Assembly: GCF_001898115.1 (NCBI RefSeq)
Contig: NZ_MKSQ01000026.1
Span: 1 to 64,000 of the forward strand
Direction of reading: 5' to 3'
Origin: Allobosea sp. 67-29
Lineage (GTDB): Bacteria > Pseudomonadota > Alphaproteobacteria > Rhizobiales > Beijerinckiaceae
DNA length: 64,000 nt
The position numbers and the translations under genes are program-made. The notes below the pieces were generated by a model that was not told the origin of the DNA, made no database searches, and saw nothing but the letters and a program-made list of their open reading frames with translations. Each line of letters starts with the position of its first letter. Within the stretch, counting starts at the first letter, position 1. This document shows positions 41,240-50,369 of this stretch, piece after piece.

Positions 41240-43936
41240 TCAATTGCGCCGCAGCAGCCGCTCCAGATAGTCGAGCTCTTCCTGCGGCCGCAGCGGATCG
41301 CCGAGGCGCTTGCGCAATTCCTCCAGGATGCGCCGCGCCCGCTGCGTCGCGCTCTCGTCGGCGCCCGGGACCTTGACGCGGCCATCGGCCCAGTCGCGCT
41401 GGCGCTGCGGCCGGCCGAGCGGGTCCTCGCTGCCGCGCTGCTGGCCGGAAGGCCGGCCCTGCTGGCGCCCGTCCGGATCGCCATAGGCATTCTCGGTGCC
41501 GTCGCCCTCGCCGGGCTGGCCCTGCATCTGCTGCGCGAGGTTCTGTCCGCCGCGGCGCAGCGCATCGATCGCCCTGCCCTGCGCGTCGAGCGCGCCCTCG
41601 CCGTCGCCCTGCCCGAGCTGCCTTTCGGCCTCGCGCATCGCCTCCTCGGCCTCGCCGAGCTCGCCGTTCTGGGGGGCGCCCATGCCGCGCATCCGCCGCT
41701 GCAGGTCCTGGAGCCGCTCGCGCAGCGCCTGCTGGCGCTGGGACAGCCCCTGCCCGTTCTGGCCCTGCATGCCCTGGCCGCCTTCGCCGTTCTCGCCCTG
41801 GTCGCCGGGCTGCTGGCCGGGCTGCCGGCCGCGCTGCCCCTGCTGGCCTTGCTGGCCTTGCTGGCCGCGCTGACCCGGACGGGCCTGCTGCTGGCCGGGG
41901 CGCTGGCCGCGCTGAGCCTCGCCCTGGCGGTTTCGCTCGTTGCGATAGGTCTCGTCGCGCAGGTTCTGCTGGTCGCGCGTCATCCGGTCGAGGTCGCCGA
42001 GCGCCTGGTTCATCTGGTTCTGGCGCGGATCGCCCTGTCCGGGGCGCGCCATCTGCAGGTTGTTCAGCATCCGGTTGAGCTCTTCCATCAGCCGCTGCGC
42101 CTCGGCCATGTCGCCGCGCCGGGACAATTCCTCGATGCGGTCGAGCATGTTCTGCAGATCCCGCGGCGTCACCGTGCGGAAATTCTCCGGCAGCCGTGCC
42201 TGGTCCTGCTCGCCGTTCTGCTGCTGGCGCATCATCTGCTCGGCGAGCTGGCGCATGTAGTTGTCCATCGCCCGCCGCATCTCCTCGGTGAGCTTCTTGA
42301 TGTCCTCCTCGGAGGCGCCGCGCTCCAGCGCCTGCTGCAGGTTTTCCTGCGCCTGCCGGAGCGCCCGCTCGGCGTCGGACATGTCGCCGTCCTCGAGCTG
42401 CAGCGCCATCGCCCACATCAGCTCCGAGACCTCGCGCAGCTGGTCGTCGCTTTGCGACTTCCGCAGCCGCTCGGTCAGCATACGCATGCCGAGATAGGTG
42501 CCCGTCTCCTTCATGAAGAGCGCCGGCTCGATCATCAGCGCATCCATGGCGAGCTGCACGAGCTTGCGGTCGTCGACGTTCATCACCAGCTTGCGCCGCT
42601 GCTCGACCAGCGCCTTGGCCAGCGGATTGGTGAAGGTGCGCTGCGGCAGCACCACCTCGACCGGCTGGCTGCGCCCCTCCTGGCCGGCCTCGTCCTTGGC
42701 GATCAGCACCATGCGGACCTTGGCGCCGGCCCAGGGATGCGCCGAGAAGTCGACGTTGCCCTTCAGCTCCTGCTCTCCGGTGGCGGAGGAGGGAACGGCG
42801 AGGTTCTGCTTCGGCGGCTCGACCAGCGAGCGACCGCCCTTCGCCGCATCGGGCCGCGAGACGGCGACCTCGATCGAGGCCAGACCGTAATCGTCCTTGG
42901 CCTTGTAGGTGATGCTCAGCCCGCCCGACTGCGCCCCCACCACCGGTTTCGGCGGATCGACGAAGGCGATGGTCGGCGGCTGGTCGGGAATGGCGGTGAT
43001 GCGCAGCGTCGCCCCGGGCGCGCCGCTGCCGGTGAGCCGGAGCGTGCCGTTGCCGGCCAGCACGTAGCGGCGCTCCAGCACCGCCTGCTGCGGATCGCCG
43101 GGCTGGGCCTGACGTGCCGGCTCGGCCTTGCTCCCATCGCCAGCCTTGTCCTCGGCCGGCTTCGCTTCGAGCTTGCCGGTCGTCACCACGTCCATATTGG
43201 TCTTGCCGGCGACGCGCACGACGATGACCGATTTTTCCGGCGCGCTGAGATTGGGGCTCGCCAGCTTGGCGAAGTCGATCAGGATCGGCGGCAGGCGGGT
43301 ATAGCCGGGAGGGTCGATCCAGGCGTCGATGCGGCTCGACGGCACGGAACCGGGCGGGCCCTGCCAGTCGAAGGCGGCGGAGATCCGCTGCGTCGCCTCC
43401 GGACCCGCGACGAAGAAGCCGGCGATCGCGGCGAGCAGCGGCGCGGCGCGCAGCGCCCGCCGGTCGCGGACCGCCATCAGCGGATGCGGCAACGAAACCC
43501 GCAGCGCCGCGACCTGCCGGCTCTGGCGCTCGACATGCAGCTTCCACAGCGCCTGCGAGACGGGATCCTTCGAGCCGACGGCGAGGCTGTCCTCCAGCGC
43601 CGAAGCGGGTCGATGCCCGCCGGCGAACGAGCGATCGAGCCTGACCAGCGCCTCCCGATGCGTCGGCGGGGCCCAGCGCGCGACATGCCACAGGCTGGCG
43701 AGGAAAGCGGCGGCGACGGCCAGGACGCCGGCGATCCGCCCGTACCACGGCAGATGCGTCCACAGGCCGAACCAGGACAGGGCGAGGAAGGCGAGGATGA
43801 TGCCGAGCGGCAGCCAGAGCCGCGGCCAGAGCCGCTCCCAGCCGAGCGAGACCCGGGAGGCAAGCGCGAGACGGCGCAGCCGCTGCCGGATGCCGTCCAT
43901 CGTGTCGGGCGCCTTCCGGCGCTCTGCCTCGCTCAT
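41240..43936 (-). CDS. TIGR02302/DUF4175 family membrane protein
   Basis: An 898-residue protein. Two membrane helices lie near residues 40-90 (LWLPLGIILAFLALSWFGLW and AGVLAVAAAFLASLWHVARW), with a third about residue 150-180. A large periplasmic region follows with many helices. Residues about 660-780 are Gln/Gly/Arg-rich, with tandem GQQGQQGQQGQRGRQ-like repeats. The family is common in alphaproteobacteria and its function is unknown. ATG 43936 has GGAG upstream; ATG 43960 is an alternative. It ends near the convergent EamA remnant and is divergent to nothing nearby. Confidence 0.85.
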   Translation of the reverse strand: MSEAERRKAPDTMDGIRQRLRRLALASRVSLGWERLWPRLWLPLGIILAFLALSWFGLWTHLPWYGRIAGVLAVAAAFLASLWHVARWAPPTHREALVRLDRSFAGGHRPASALEDSLAVGSKDPVSQALWKLHVERQSRQVAALRVSLPHPLMAVRDRRALRAAPLLAAIAGFFVAGPEATQRISAAFDWQGPPGSVPSSRIDAWIDPPGYTRLPPILIDFAKLASPNLSAPEKSVIVVRVAGKTNMDVVTTGKLEAKPAEDKAGDGSKAEPARQAQPGDPQQAVLERRYVLAGNGTLRLTGSGAPGATLRITAIPDQPPTIAFVDPPKPVVGAQSGGLSITYKAKDDYGLASIEVAVSRPDAAKGGRSLVEPPKQNLAVPSSATGEQELKGNVDFSAHPWAGAKVRMVLIAKDEAGQEGRSQPVEVVLPQRTFTNPLAKALVEQRRKLVMNVDDRKLVQLAMDALMIEPALFMKETGTYLGMRMLTERLRKSQSDDQLREVSELMWAMALQLEDGDMSDAERALRQAQENLQQALERGASEEDIKKLTEEMRRAMDNYMRQLAEQMMRQQQNGEQDQARLPENFRTVTPRDLQNMLDRIEELSRRGDMAEAQRLMEELNRMLNNLQMARPGQGDPRQNQMNQALGDLDRMTRDQQNLRDETYRNERNRQGEAQRGQRPGQQQARPGQRGQQGQQGQQGQRGRQPGQQPGDQGENGEGGQGMQGQNGQGLSQRQQALRERLQDLQRRMRGMGAPQNGELGEAEEAMREAERQLGQGDGEGALDAQGRAIDALRRGGQNLAQQMQGQPGEGDGTENAYGDPDGRQQGRPSGQQRGSEDPLGRPQRQRDWADGRVKVPGADESATQRARRILEELRKRLGDPLRPQEELDYLERLLRRN

Positions 43937-44074
43937 GCCATCGCTCCGGGCGGCCCCCATTTCCGTCTGAGATCACCTGACCCGATCAGGCTAACACGGG
44001 AATGTGGCATTGCCAGTCCTCGGACGGGCCTTTGCACCGCGCTCGACGTTTCGTGAACGATCGGCTGCGCCGGT

Positions 44075-45364
44075 TCAGCCGAACCACTCCGGCGCGCGGT
44101 CCGTGCCGATCAGTTCCTCGTAGCTCTGGCGTGGCCGCGTGACGGCATAGCGGTCGCCCTTGACCATGACCTCGGCCACCAGCAGGCGCTGGTTGTAGGT
44201 CGAGGACATCGAGGCACCGTAGGCGCCGGCGGTCATGAAGGCGAGAAGGTCGCCCGGCTTCATCTGCGGCAGCGCCCGCCCCGTGGTGAAGGTGTCGCCC
44301 GACTCGCAGATCGGCCCGACCACGTCATAGGCGAGATCGGGCGCTTCGGCGGGACGCTCGGTCACCGGCCAGATCTCGTGATAGGCCTCGTACATCGCCG
44401 GCCGGACGAGATCGTTCATCGCCGCGTCGACGACGAGGAACTGCTTGGTCGGGCGCGGATTGAGGTGCAGCACCCGCGTCAGCAGGATGCCGGCATTGCC
44501 GACGATCAGGCGGCCGGGCTCGAAGCCGAGCTCGACATCGAGCCCCTTGGTCACCTTGGCGACCATCTGCGCATAGGCCTCGATCAGCCCCGGCCCGTAA
44601 TCGAAGGTCTTGGGGATGTCGTAGGGAATGCCGAGCCCGCCGCCGAGATCGAGCCGGTCGACGCGGTGCCCCTCGCCCTTCAGATCGCCGACCAGCGCGA
44701 CCATCTTCGAATAGGCCGCCTCGAAGGCGTCGATCTCGCGGATCTGGCTGCCGATATGGACGGCGAGGCCCATGATCCGCACGCCCGGCATGTTGGCCGC
44801 GCGGGAATAGAGCCGGCCGACCTCCTCGAAGGAGACGCCGAACTTGTTCTCGGAGGAGCCGGTCGTGATCTTGGCGTGGCCGCCGGCGCCGATATCGGGG
44901 TTGACCCGGAACACCGCTTCCTGACGCTTGCCCAGCGAGGCCGCGACCCTGGAGAGCAGGTCGAGCTCGCTCTCGCTTTCGATATTGACCTGGTAGATGC
45001 CGGCCTCGACGGCGAAGCGCAGCTCCTGCTCGCTCTTGCCGACGCCCGAGAAGACGATCTTCTCGGGCGGAATGCCGGCGGCGAGCGCCTTGCGCACCTC
45101 GCCCTCCGAAACGGTATCGATGCCGGCGCCGAGGGCTCCAAGCGTCTTCAGCACGCCTAGATTGCCGTTCGCCTTCATGGCGTAGAAGACATGGGCCTTG
45201 CCGTCCGGCGCAGCCTTCTTCACCGCCGCCTCGAACAGCCTGTAGTGCCGCTCGATCGTCGCGTTCGAATAGACATAGACCGGCGTGCCGACCTCCGCCG
45301 CGATACGGGCGAGATCGACGCCCTCGGCATGCAGGGAACCGTCGCGATAGGCGAAATGATGCAT
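44075..45364 (-). CDS. lysA: Diaminopimelate decarboxylase LysA
   Basis: A 429-residue PLP enzyme that converts meso-diaminopimelate to lysine. The PLP lysine is K64 in FYAMKANGN. GSQIREIDAFEAA and LDLGGGLGIPY are cofactor/substrate segments, and CESGDTFTTGR near residue 350 carries the second-subunit active-site Cys. MTAGAYGASMSSTYN closes the fold. It is downstream of argH and lptM on the same strand, an order common in alphaproteobacteria. Confidence 0.96.
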   Translation of the reverse strand: MHHFAYRDGSLHAEGVDLARIAAEVGTPVYVYSNATIERHYRLFEAAVKKAAPDGKAHVFYAMKANGNLGVLKTLGALGAGIDTVSEGEVRKALAAGIPPEKIVFSGVGKSEQELRFAVEAGIYQVNIESESELDLLSRVAASLGKRQEAVFRVNPDIGAGGHAKITTGSSENKFGVSFEEVGRLYSRAANMPGVRIMGLAVHIGSQIREIDAFEAAYSKMVALVGDLKGEGHRVDRLDLGGGLGIPYDIPKTFDYGPGLIEAYAQMVAKVTKGLDVELGFEPGRLIVGNAGILLTRVLHLNPRPTKQFLVVDAAMNDLVRPAMYEAYHEIWPVTERPAEAPDLAYDVVGPICESGDTFTTGRALPQMKPGDLLAFMTAGAYGASMSSTYNQRLLVAEVMVKGDRYAVTRPRQSYEELIGTDRAPEWFG

Positions 45365-45519
45365 GGGAAAACCCCGAGAAGGCCGATTTGAACCGCCCGG
45401 ACGTTCCGGGCGCAGCTAACGAAGTGCCGCGAGGCGAGCCTCGCTCCCGCCGAGACAGACTCCCGGTGCGGGTCCGCCGCCTCGCTTCGATCGCCCGGAC
45501 CGGCCGGGCGAAAGCCCCG

Positions 45520-45801
45520 CTACATCAGCGGGTCGAGCAGGAAGGGCTTGTCCGGCACGACGATCGCCTTGTTCGCCTTCGCCGGCTTCGCCAGCACCGA
45601 AGTCTGCCCGTAGGACGACATGTCGGTCGCGTCCTCGCCGCCGATCTGGTTGTCCGGAAGATCGACCGCGCCCGATACGTTCGGCGGCGGCTCGAGCGGC
45701 CCCTTGCGCCCACAAGCCGCGAGCGCCAGGCCGAGCAGGCCCACGACCAGGAGAGTGCGGCCGAATTTCAGTCGGGCAGGATTGAGACGAGATGGGAGCA
45801 C
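45520..45801 (-). CDS. lptM: Small lipoprotein, LptM/YifL family
   Basis: A 93-residue lipoprotein from GTG 45801. A lipobox LALAAC at about residues 24-29 gives an acylated Cys, followed by the family motif GRKGPLEPPP. LptM stabilises the outer-membrane LptD/E lipopolysaccharide translocon in enterobacteria; function in this lineage is by homology. GAGGG lies upstream at suitable distance. It sits between argH and lysA, where such lipoproteins are usually found. The C-terminal half (PDKPFLLDPLM) is longer than in E. coli. Confidence 0.8.
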   Translation of the reverse strand: MLPSRLNPARLKFGRTLLVVGLLGLALAACGRKGPLEPPPNVSGAVDLPDNQIGGEDATDMSSYGQTSVLAKPAKANKAIVVPDKPFLLDPLM

Positions 45802-45881
45802 GAAGACAGGCCCTCGGACGGAACGTGGCGGGACAGTAGCGGAGGATGCGGCGGAGCGCGAGGCTCTCCGCCGCTGGACCC

Positions 45882-47267
45882 TCAGCCTTTCGCAAGCTGC
45901 TTCAGCCAGCGCCTGGCCTGCTTGCGGACATTGGCCGGGGCCGTGCCGCCATAGCTGACGCGGCTCTTCACCGACTGGTCGACGCCGAGCACGGCGAAGA
46001 CGGCCTCGGTGATCTTCGGCTCGACGGCCTGCATCTCGGCGAGCGAGAGCTTCTCCAGCCCCACCTTCCTCTCCGAGGCGATGCCGACGAGGCGGCCTGT
46101 GACGTGATGCGCGTCGCGGAACGGCATCTTCAGCACCCGGACCAGCCAGTCGGCGAGGTCGGTCGCGGTCGCGTAGCCGAAGCCCGCGGCCTTCTTCATC
46201 GCCTTGAGGTCGGGCTGCATGTCGCGGACCATGCCGGCCATGGCGGCGAGGCAGAGCGACAGCGTCTGCAGGGCGTCGAAGGTGCCTTCCTTGTCCTCCT
46301 GCATGTCCTTGGAATAGCTGAGCGGCAGGCCCTTCATCATGGTCAGCAGCGCCTGCAGCGCCCCGAAGACGCGCCCCGCCTTGCCGCGCACCAGCTCGGC
46401 CGCATCGGGATTGCGCTTCTGCGGCATGATCGAGGATCCCGTCGAGAAGGCGTCGGAGAGCCTGACGAAGCCGAATTGCGGCGTCGCCCAGAGCACGATC
46501 TCCTCGGCCAGGCGCGACAGATGCATGGCGCAGATCGAGGCGGTGGAGAGGGTTTCCAGCACGAAGTCGCGATCCGAGACCGAATCGAGCGAGTTCGCCG
46601 TCGGCCGGTCGAAGCCGAGCGCCTTCGCCGTCATGTGCCGGTCGATCGGGAACGAGGTTCCGGCGAGAGCGGCGGCGCCGAGCGGGCACTCGTTGAGGCG
46701 GGCGCGGGCATCGCGGATGCGGCTGCGGTCGCGGCCCAGCATCTCGACATAGGCAAGCAGGTGATGGCCGAAGGTGACCGGCTGCGCCGATTGCAGATGG
46801 GTGAAGCCCGGCATCACCGCGCCGGCATACATGTCCGCCTTCTCGGCCAGCGCCAGCTGCAGGTCGGCCATCTGGCCGTCGAGTTCGTCGAGCGTGTCGC
46901 GCACCCACAGCCGCATGTCGGTCGCGACCTGGTCGTTGCGCGAGCGGGCGGTGTGCAGCCGGCCGGCGGCGAGGCCGATCTTGTCCTTGAGGTTCGATTC
47001 GACGTTCATATGGACGTCTTCGAGCGCCCGCGAGAAGGTGAAGCTGCCGGCCTCGATCTCGCCCTCGACCTGCTTGAGACCGGCCGTGATCGTCGCGACG
47101 TCGTCCTTCGTCAGGATGCCGGTCTCGGCCAGCATCGCGGCATGGGCGAGCGAGCCGCGGATATCCTGGCGCCAGAGCTTCCTGTCGAAATCGATGGAGG
47201 CGTTGATCTCCTCCATGATGGCGTCGGGACCTGTGGCGAAACGCCCACCCCACATGCGGTTGCTCAC
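45882..47267 (-). CDS. argH: Argininosuccinate lyase ArgH
   Basis: A 461-residue enzyme that splits argininosuccinate into arginine and fumarate. The superfamily signature [12 protein letters not shown] contains the catalytic Ser loop. [20 protein letters not shown] near the start, [15 protein letters not shown] and [17 protein letters not shown] are typical. The product is a homotetramer. It is divergent from tlpA with a 27-base gap, an arrangement seen elsewhere in Rhizobiales. Confidence 0.96.
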   Translation of the reverse strand: MSNRMWGGRFATGPDAIMEEINASIDFDRKLWRQDIRGSLAHAAMLAETGILTKDDVATITAGLKQVEGEIEAGSFTFSRALEDVHMNVESNLKDKIGLAAGRLHTARSRNDQVATDMRLWVRDTLDELDGQMADLQLALAEKADMYAGAVMPGFTHLQSAQPVTFGHHLLAYVEMLGRDRSRIRDARARLNECPLGAAALAGTSFPIDRHMTAKALGFDRPTANSLDSVSDRDFVLETLSTASICAMHLSRLAEEIVLWATPQFGFVRLSDAFSTGSSIMPQKRNPDAAELVRGKAGRVFGALQALLTMMKGLPLSYSKDMQEDKEGTFDALQTLSLCLAAMAGMVRDMQPDLKAMKKAAGFGYATATDLADWLVRVLKMPFRDAHHVTGRLVGIASERKVGLEKLSLAEMQAVEPKITEAVFAVLGVDQSVKSRVSYGGTAPANVRKQARRWLKQLAKG

Positions 47268-47294
47268 GGCGGTCTTTCCTGCTTCTAGGGCGCG

Positions 47295-47921
47295 ATGAGG
47301 TCTCGAACGATCATCCTGTCCGCAGCCGGGGCGCTGGCCCTGATCGCCCTCGGCGGCGGCGCAGCCTTCTACTCCGGGCTGGGCCGCGCCGGCAACGGAT
47401 CATGCAGCGCGGCCGCCACGACGGCAGCGCGCATGGCCCCGCTGGCGAAGGGCGAGGTGGCCGCGGTCGAGGTCCGGGCCCGCCCGCAGCCGGCGCCGGA
47501 GCTCGCCTTCAACGGACCTGACGGCCAGCCCCTGACGCTGGCGGCGCTGAAGGGCAAGACCCTGCTCGTCAATCTCTGGGCGACCTGGTGCGCGCCCTGC
47601 CTCAAGGAGATGCCGGCACTCGACACGCTCGAGAAGGAGATGGGCGGCGCGGATTTCGCCGTGGTCGCGATCAACATCGACACGCGCAATCTCGACAAGC
47701 CGAAGGCCTGGCTCGCCGAGAACAAGGTCACGGCCCTGCCGTTCTACGGCGACCCGCAGGCCGCGACCTTCCAGGCTCTGCGCAAGGCGCACAAGGTCGA
47801 GGGCATGCCGGTCAGCATCATCGTCGACAAGACCGGCTGCGAGCTCGGCATCATCCAGGGCCCCGCCGACTGGGCCAGCGCCGATTCGAAGGCGCTGATG
47901 AAGGCCGCCATCGGCCGCTAG
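47295..47921 (+). CDS. tlpA: Thioredoxin-like thiol:disulfide oxidoreductase TlpA
   Basis: A 208-residue membrane-anchored periplasmic thioredoxin. An N-terminal anchor (residues 4-28) precedes the domain. The active site is WCAPC (C99, C102) in [14 protein letters not shown], with cis-proline in GMPVSI. Two more cysteines, C37 (GNGSC) and C182 (KTGCELG), match the extra structural disulfide of Bradyrhizobium TlpA, which supplies reductant for cytochrome oxidase assembly. It is divergent to argH and convergent with the MscS gene. Confidence 0.9.
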   Translation: MRSRTIILSAAGALALIALGGGAAFYSGLGRAGNGSCSAAATTAARMAPLAKGEVAAVEVRARPQPAPELAFNGPDGQPLTLAALKGKTLLVNLWATWCAPCLKEMPALDTLEKEMGGADFAVVAINIDTRNLDKPKAWLAENKVTALPFYGDPQAATFQALRKAHKVEGMPVSIIVDKTGCELGIIQGPADWASADSKALMKAAIGR

Positions 47922-47922
47922 A

Positions 47923-50205
47923 TCACTCCGGCGAGCCGGCTTTCGCCGCGGCCGGCACGGCAGGCCCGGCCGCGCTGTCGAGCCGTCCTGCGACATGCAG
48001 CGGCGGCGCCTTCCCCTGCTTGTCCTCGCCCATGTAGAGCGTGACGTGCGGAAACGGGATCTCGATGCCGCGCCGGTCGAAGATCTCCTTGATGAGCTCG
48101 TTATAGGCCCGGCCGGCGCTCCACTGCGCGCCTGGCAGCGTCTTGATGCGCGCCCGCACCGTGATCGCGGAATCGCCGAAGGCGGTGACGCCCTGCATGT
48201 CGAGGGGCCCGATGATGCTCTCGCCATGCTCGGTCTCCCGGAGCCGCCCGAAGGCTTCCTCCATCGCCTCCTTCACCTCCGGGATGCTCTCGCGATAGGC
48301 GACGCCGATCTCGGCGACGTGGAAGGCGAAGCCGCGCATCATGTTCGAGACATGGTCGACCGAGGAGAACGGGATGAGGTGCACCGTGCCGTCCAGCGAG
48401 CGGATCGAAACCGAACGGATCGTCAGCCGCTCGACCACGCCGGACTTGCCGCCGACCTGCACCACGTCGCCCTCGTTCATCACGTTCTCGAACTGGATGA
48501 AGACGCCGGTGATGATGTCCTGCACCAGCTTCTGCGCGCCGAAGCCGATGGCCAGGCCCAGCACGCCGGCGCCGGCGAGCAGCGGCGCGATGTTCAGCCC
48601 GAGCTGCGCCAGCGCCAGCATCAGCACCAGCACCGCCAGCGCCACGGTGAAGGCATTGCGGAAGAGCGCGAGCAGCGTCTTCTCCCGCGCGGTCGGCACC
48701 GTGCCGAAATCCGGGTTGAGGCGGTATTCGACCCAGGACAGCATCGCGACATAGACCGCCAGCCCGATCAGCACGATCAGCGCGGCCGAGACGAATGCGC
48801 CTGCGAGCCGCTGTCCCGATGCGCTCGACAGCCAGGCGAAGATGTCGAGGGCGTGCCAGGCCTGTGCGATCAGCAGCAGCACCGCCGCAACGACCAGCAG
48901 GCGCACGATCTGCATCACGCGCGGCGCGAAGGCCTGCAGGCGCGGTTCCAGCAGGGGCAGGCGCAGCCGCACATCCTCGGGCAGGCGCACGCTGACGTTC
49001 ACCAGCCGGGAGACGAAGGCGAGCACCAGCCCGCCGAGCAGGGCGATGACGGCCGACTGGGCGGTGGCGCCGAGGACGAACGGCAGGGCGTGCAGCGGAT
49101 TGACCAGCCAGACGACGAAGACGCCGACCAGGTAGAGAATGGCGACGACATGCCAGAACTGACCGGCGACATGGCTGGCCTGCGCCAGCAGGTCATGCCG
49201 CCCGGCCTCCCGGGCCGCGAAGAGGCGGCGCCTGACCTGCAGGCGGTTCTGCAGGATGATGAGGATCGCGATCACCAGCGCGGTCAGCACGACGAGGATC
49301 TTGAGCGCCTGGACCGGCGCCGCCGGCAGGTAGAGCGCGAGCACCGGCGCAACGAAGAGGAAGGTGTAGCCCAGCAGCGAGACCAGCCGCGCCAGCCAGA
49401 AATACCAGTAGGCGGCGGTCGTGTCGTCGAGCGGGAGCAGTCTCAGCGCCGGATGCCGCGGCTCCAGCGCGGCCCGCATCGCGACCTTGACGATCTCGAC
49501 CGCGAGGAAGGCGTTGAGCAGCAAGCTCTGCTCGAGGGTGATGCGCCCGGCCGTCCCGACCAGGTTGAGGACGAGCAGATAGCCCGCGCCCCAGGCCAGC
49601 GCCACGCCGGCAAGATCGACCGCCACCGCAACCACGAGCCCGGCCGTCCGTGCCGGCCAGGACAGGCCGGCGATGCGACGGGCGAGCGCCGCCTGCAGGC
49701 GCTCCGCGAGCAGGCGAGCGATCAGGAAGCTGCCGAACAGCGCCACCGCGACGAAACCCAGCGCCAGCCCGATATCGCGCAGCCGCAGCAGGTCCACCTG
49801 TGACCGCCCGGAGACGACGCTGCCAAGCTGGCGGAAGGTCTGCACCGTCGCCGACAGCGCCGCGGCGCTCTGCTCGGCGATCGCCTTGGTGTACTCGGCC
49901 ACGCTGCGCGCCAGACCGGGCTCGGTCTCGGCAGGCGCGGCCGCGGGAGCTGCGCCCTGCGGGCCGGCCTGCCGCTGCTTCAGCCGCTGCAGCAGATCGG
50001 CGCGCAGCTTGTCGTCTTCCAGGATGCGGACGAGATCGTCGATCGACGCCGCGCCCGCCTGCGCGGGAGCAGCAGTTGCGGCGGCTGGAGGCGGAGGATT
50101 TTCCTGAGCCGAAACAAGATTTCCGGCTGCGATCAGAAAGGCCGCGACCAACATCCACAATCTCATGACCATCTTCAATGCTTTCGAGAGAAAAATCTCC
50201 TTCAT
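47923..50205 (-). CDS. Large MscS-family mechanosensitive channel
   Basis: A 760-residue inner-membrane protein. A signal-like N-terminus (RLWMLVAAFLIAAGNLVSAQ) leads to an N-terminal region with a helical/Pro/Ala-rich segment, then multiple helices (about residues 135-500) and the MscS pore and beta domains near residues 540-700 (LLAGAGVLGLAIGFGAQKLV, DIITGVFIQFENVMNEGDVV, SVSIRSLDGTVHLIPFSSVD). Such long channels are MscK/YbdG-like and relieve osmotic shock. The start is uncertain: ATG 50205 or ATG 50172. Confidence 0.88.
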   Translation of the reverse strand: MKEIFLSKALKMVMRLWMLVAAFLIAAGNLVSAQENPPPPAAATAAPAQAGAASIDDLVRILEDDKLRADLLQRLKQRQAGPQGAAPAAAPAETEPGLARSVAEYTKAIAEQSAAALSATVQTFRQLGSVVSGRSQVDLLRLRDIGLALGFVAVALFGSFLIARLLAERLQAALARRIAGLSWPARTAGLVVAVAVDLAGVALAWGAGYLLVLNLVGTAGRITLEQSLLLNAFLAVEIVKVAMRAALEPRHPALRLLPLDDTTAAYWYFWLARLVSLLGYTFLFVAPVLALYLPAAPVQALKILVVLTALVIAILIILQNRLQVRRRLFAAREAGRHDLLAQASHVAGQFWHVVAILYLVGVFVVWLVNPLHALPFVLGATAQSAVIALLGGLVLAFVSRLVNVSVRLPEDVRLRLPLLEPRLQAFAPRVMQIVRLLVVAAVLLLIAQAWHALDIFAWLSSASGQRLAGAFVSAALIVLIGLAVYVAMLSWVEYRLNPDFGTVPTAREKTLLALFRNAFTVALAVLVLMLALAQLGLNIAPLLAGAGVLGLAIGFGAQKLVQDIITGVFIQFENVMNEGDVVQVGGKSGVVERLTIRSVSIRSLDGTVHLIPFSSVDHVSNMMRGFAFHVAEIGVAYRESIPEVKEAMEEAFGRLRETEHGESIIGPLDMQGVTAFGDSAITVRARIKTLPGAQWSAGRAYNELIKEIFDRRGIEIPFPHVTLYMGEDKQGKAPPLHVAGRLDSAAGPAVPAAAKAGSPE

Positions 50206-50369
50206 ACTAGTCACAGGGTCATCAAGGTCAAACCTGCGTAGCCTTACGCACAGCAGGCAGCATGAGCATCGTCTGGCGAATACTGGACAACGCCTCTCCG
50301 TCGAATCGACAGTCAATGCGGCAGCGAGACGGTTGGCGCCCGGCGCCGAAGCGGGCTATTGCGTTGCCC

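Noticed and set aside
41760-41900. DNA tandem repeat (9-base units ctggccttg) as a possible minisatellite
   Set aside because: The units fall inside a coding frame for Gln/Gly repeats of the TIGR02302 protein, so they are reported as protein repeats.
40973-44056. 1027-codon plus-strand frame opposite the TIGR02302 gene
   Set aside because: An antisense shadow of the strongly supported minus-strand gene, with Leu/Ala/Arg bias from the Gln/Gly-rich codons.
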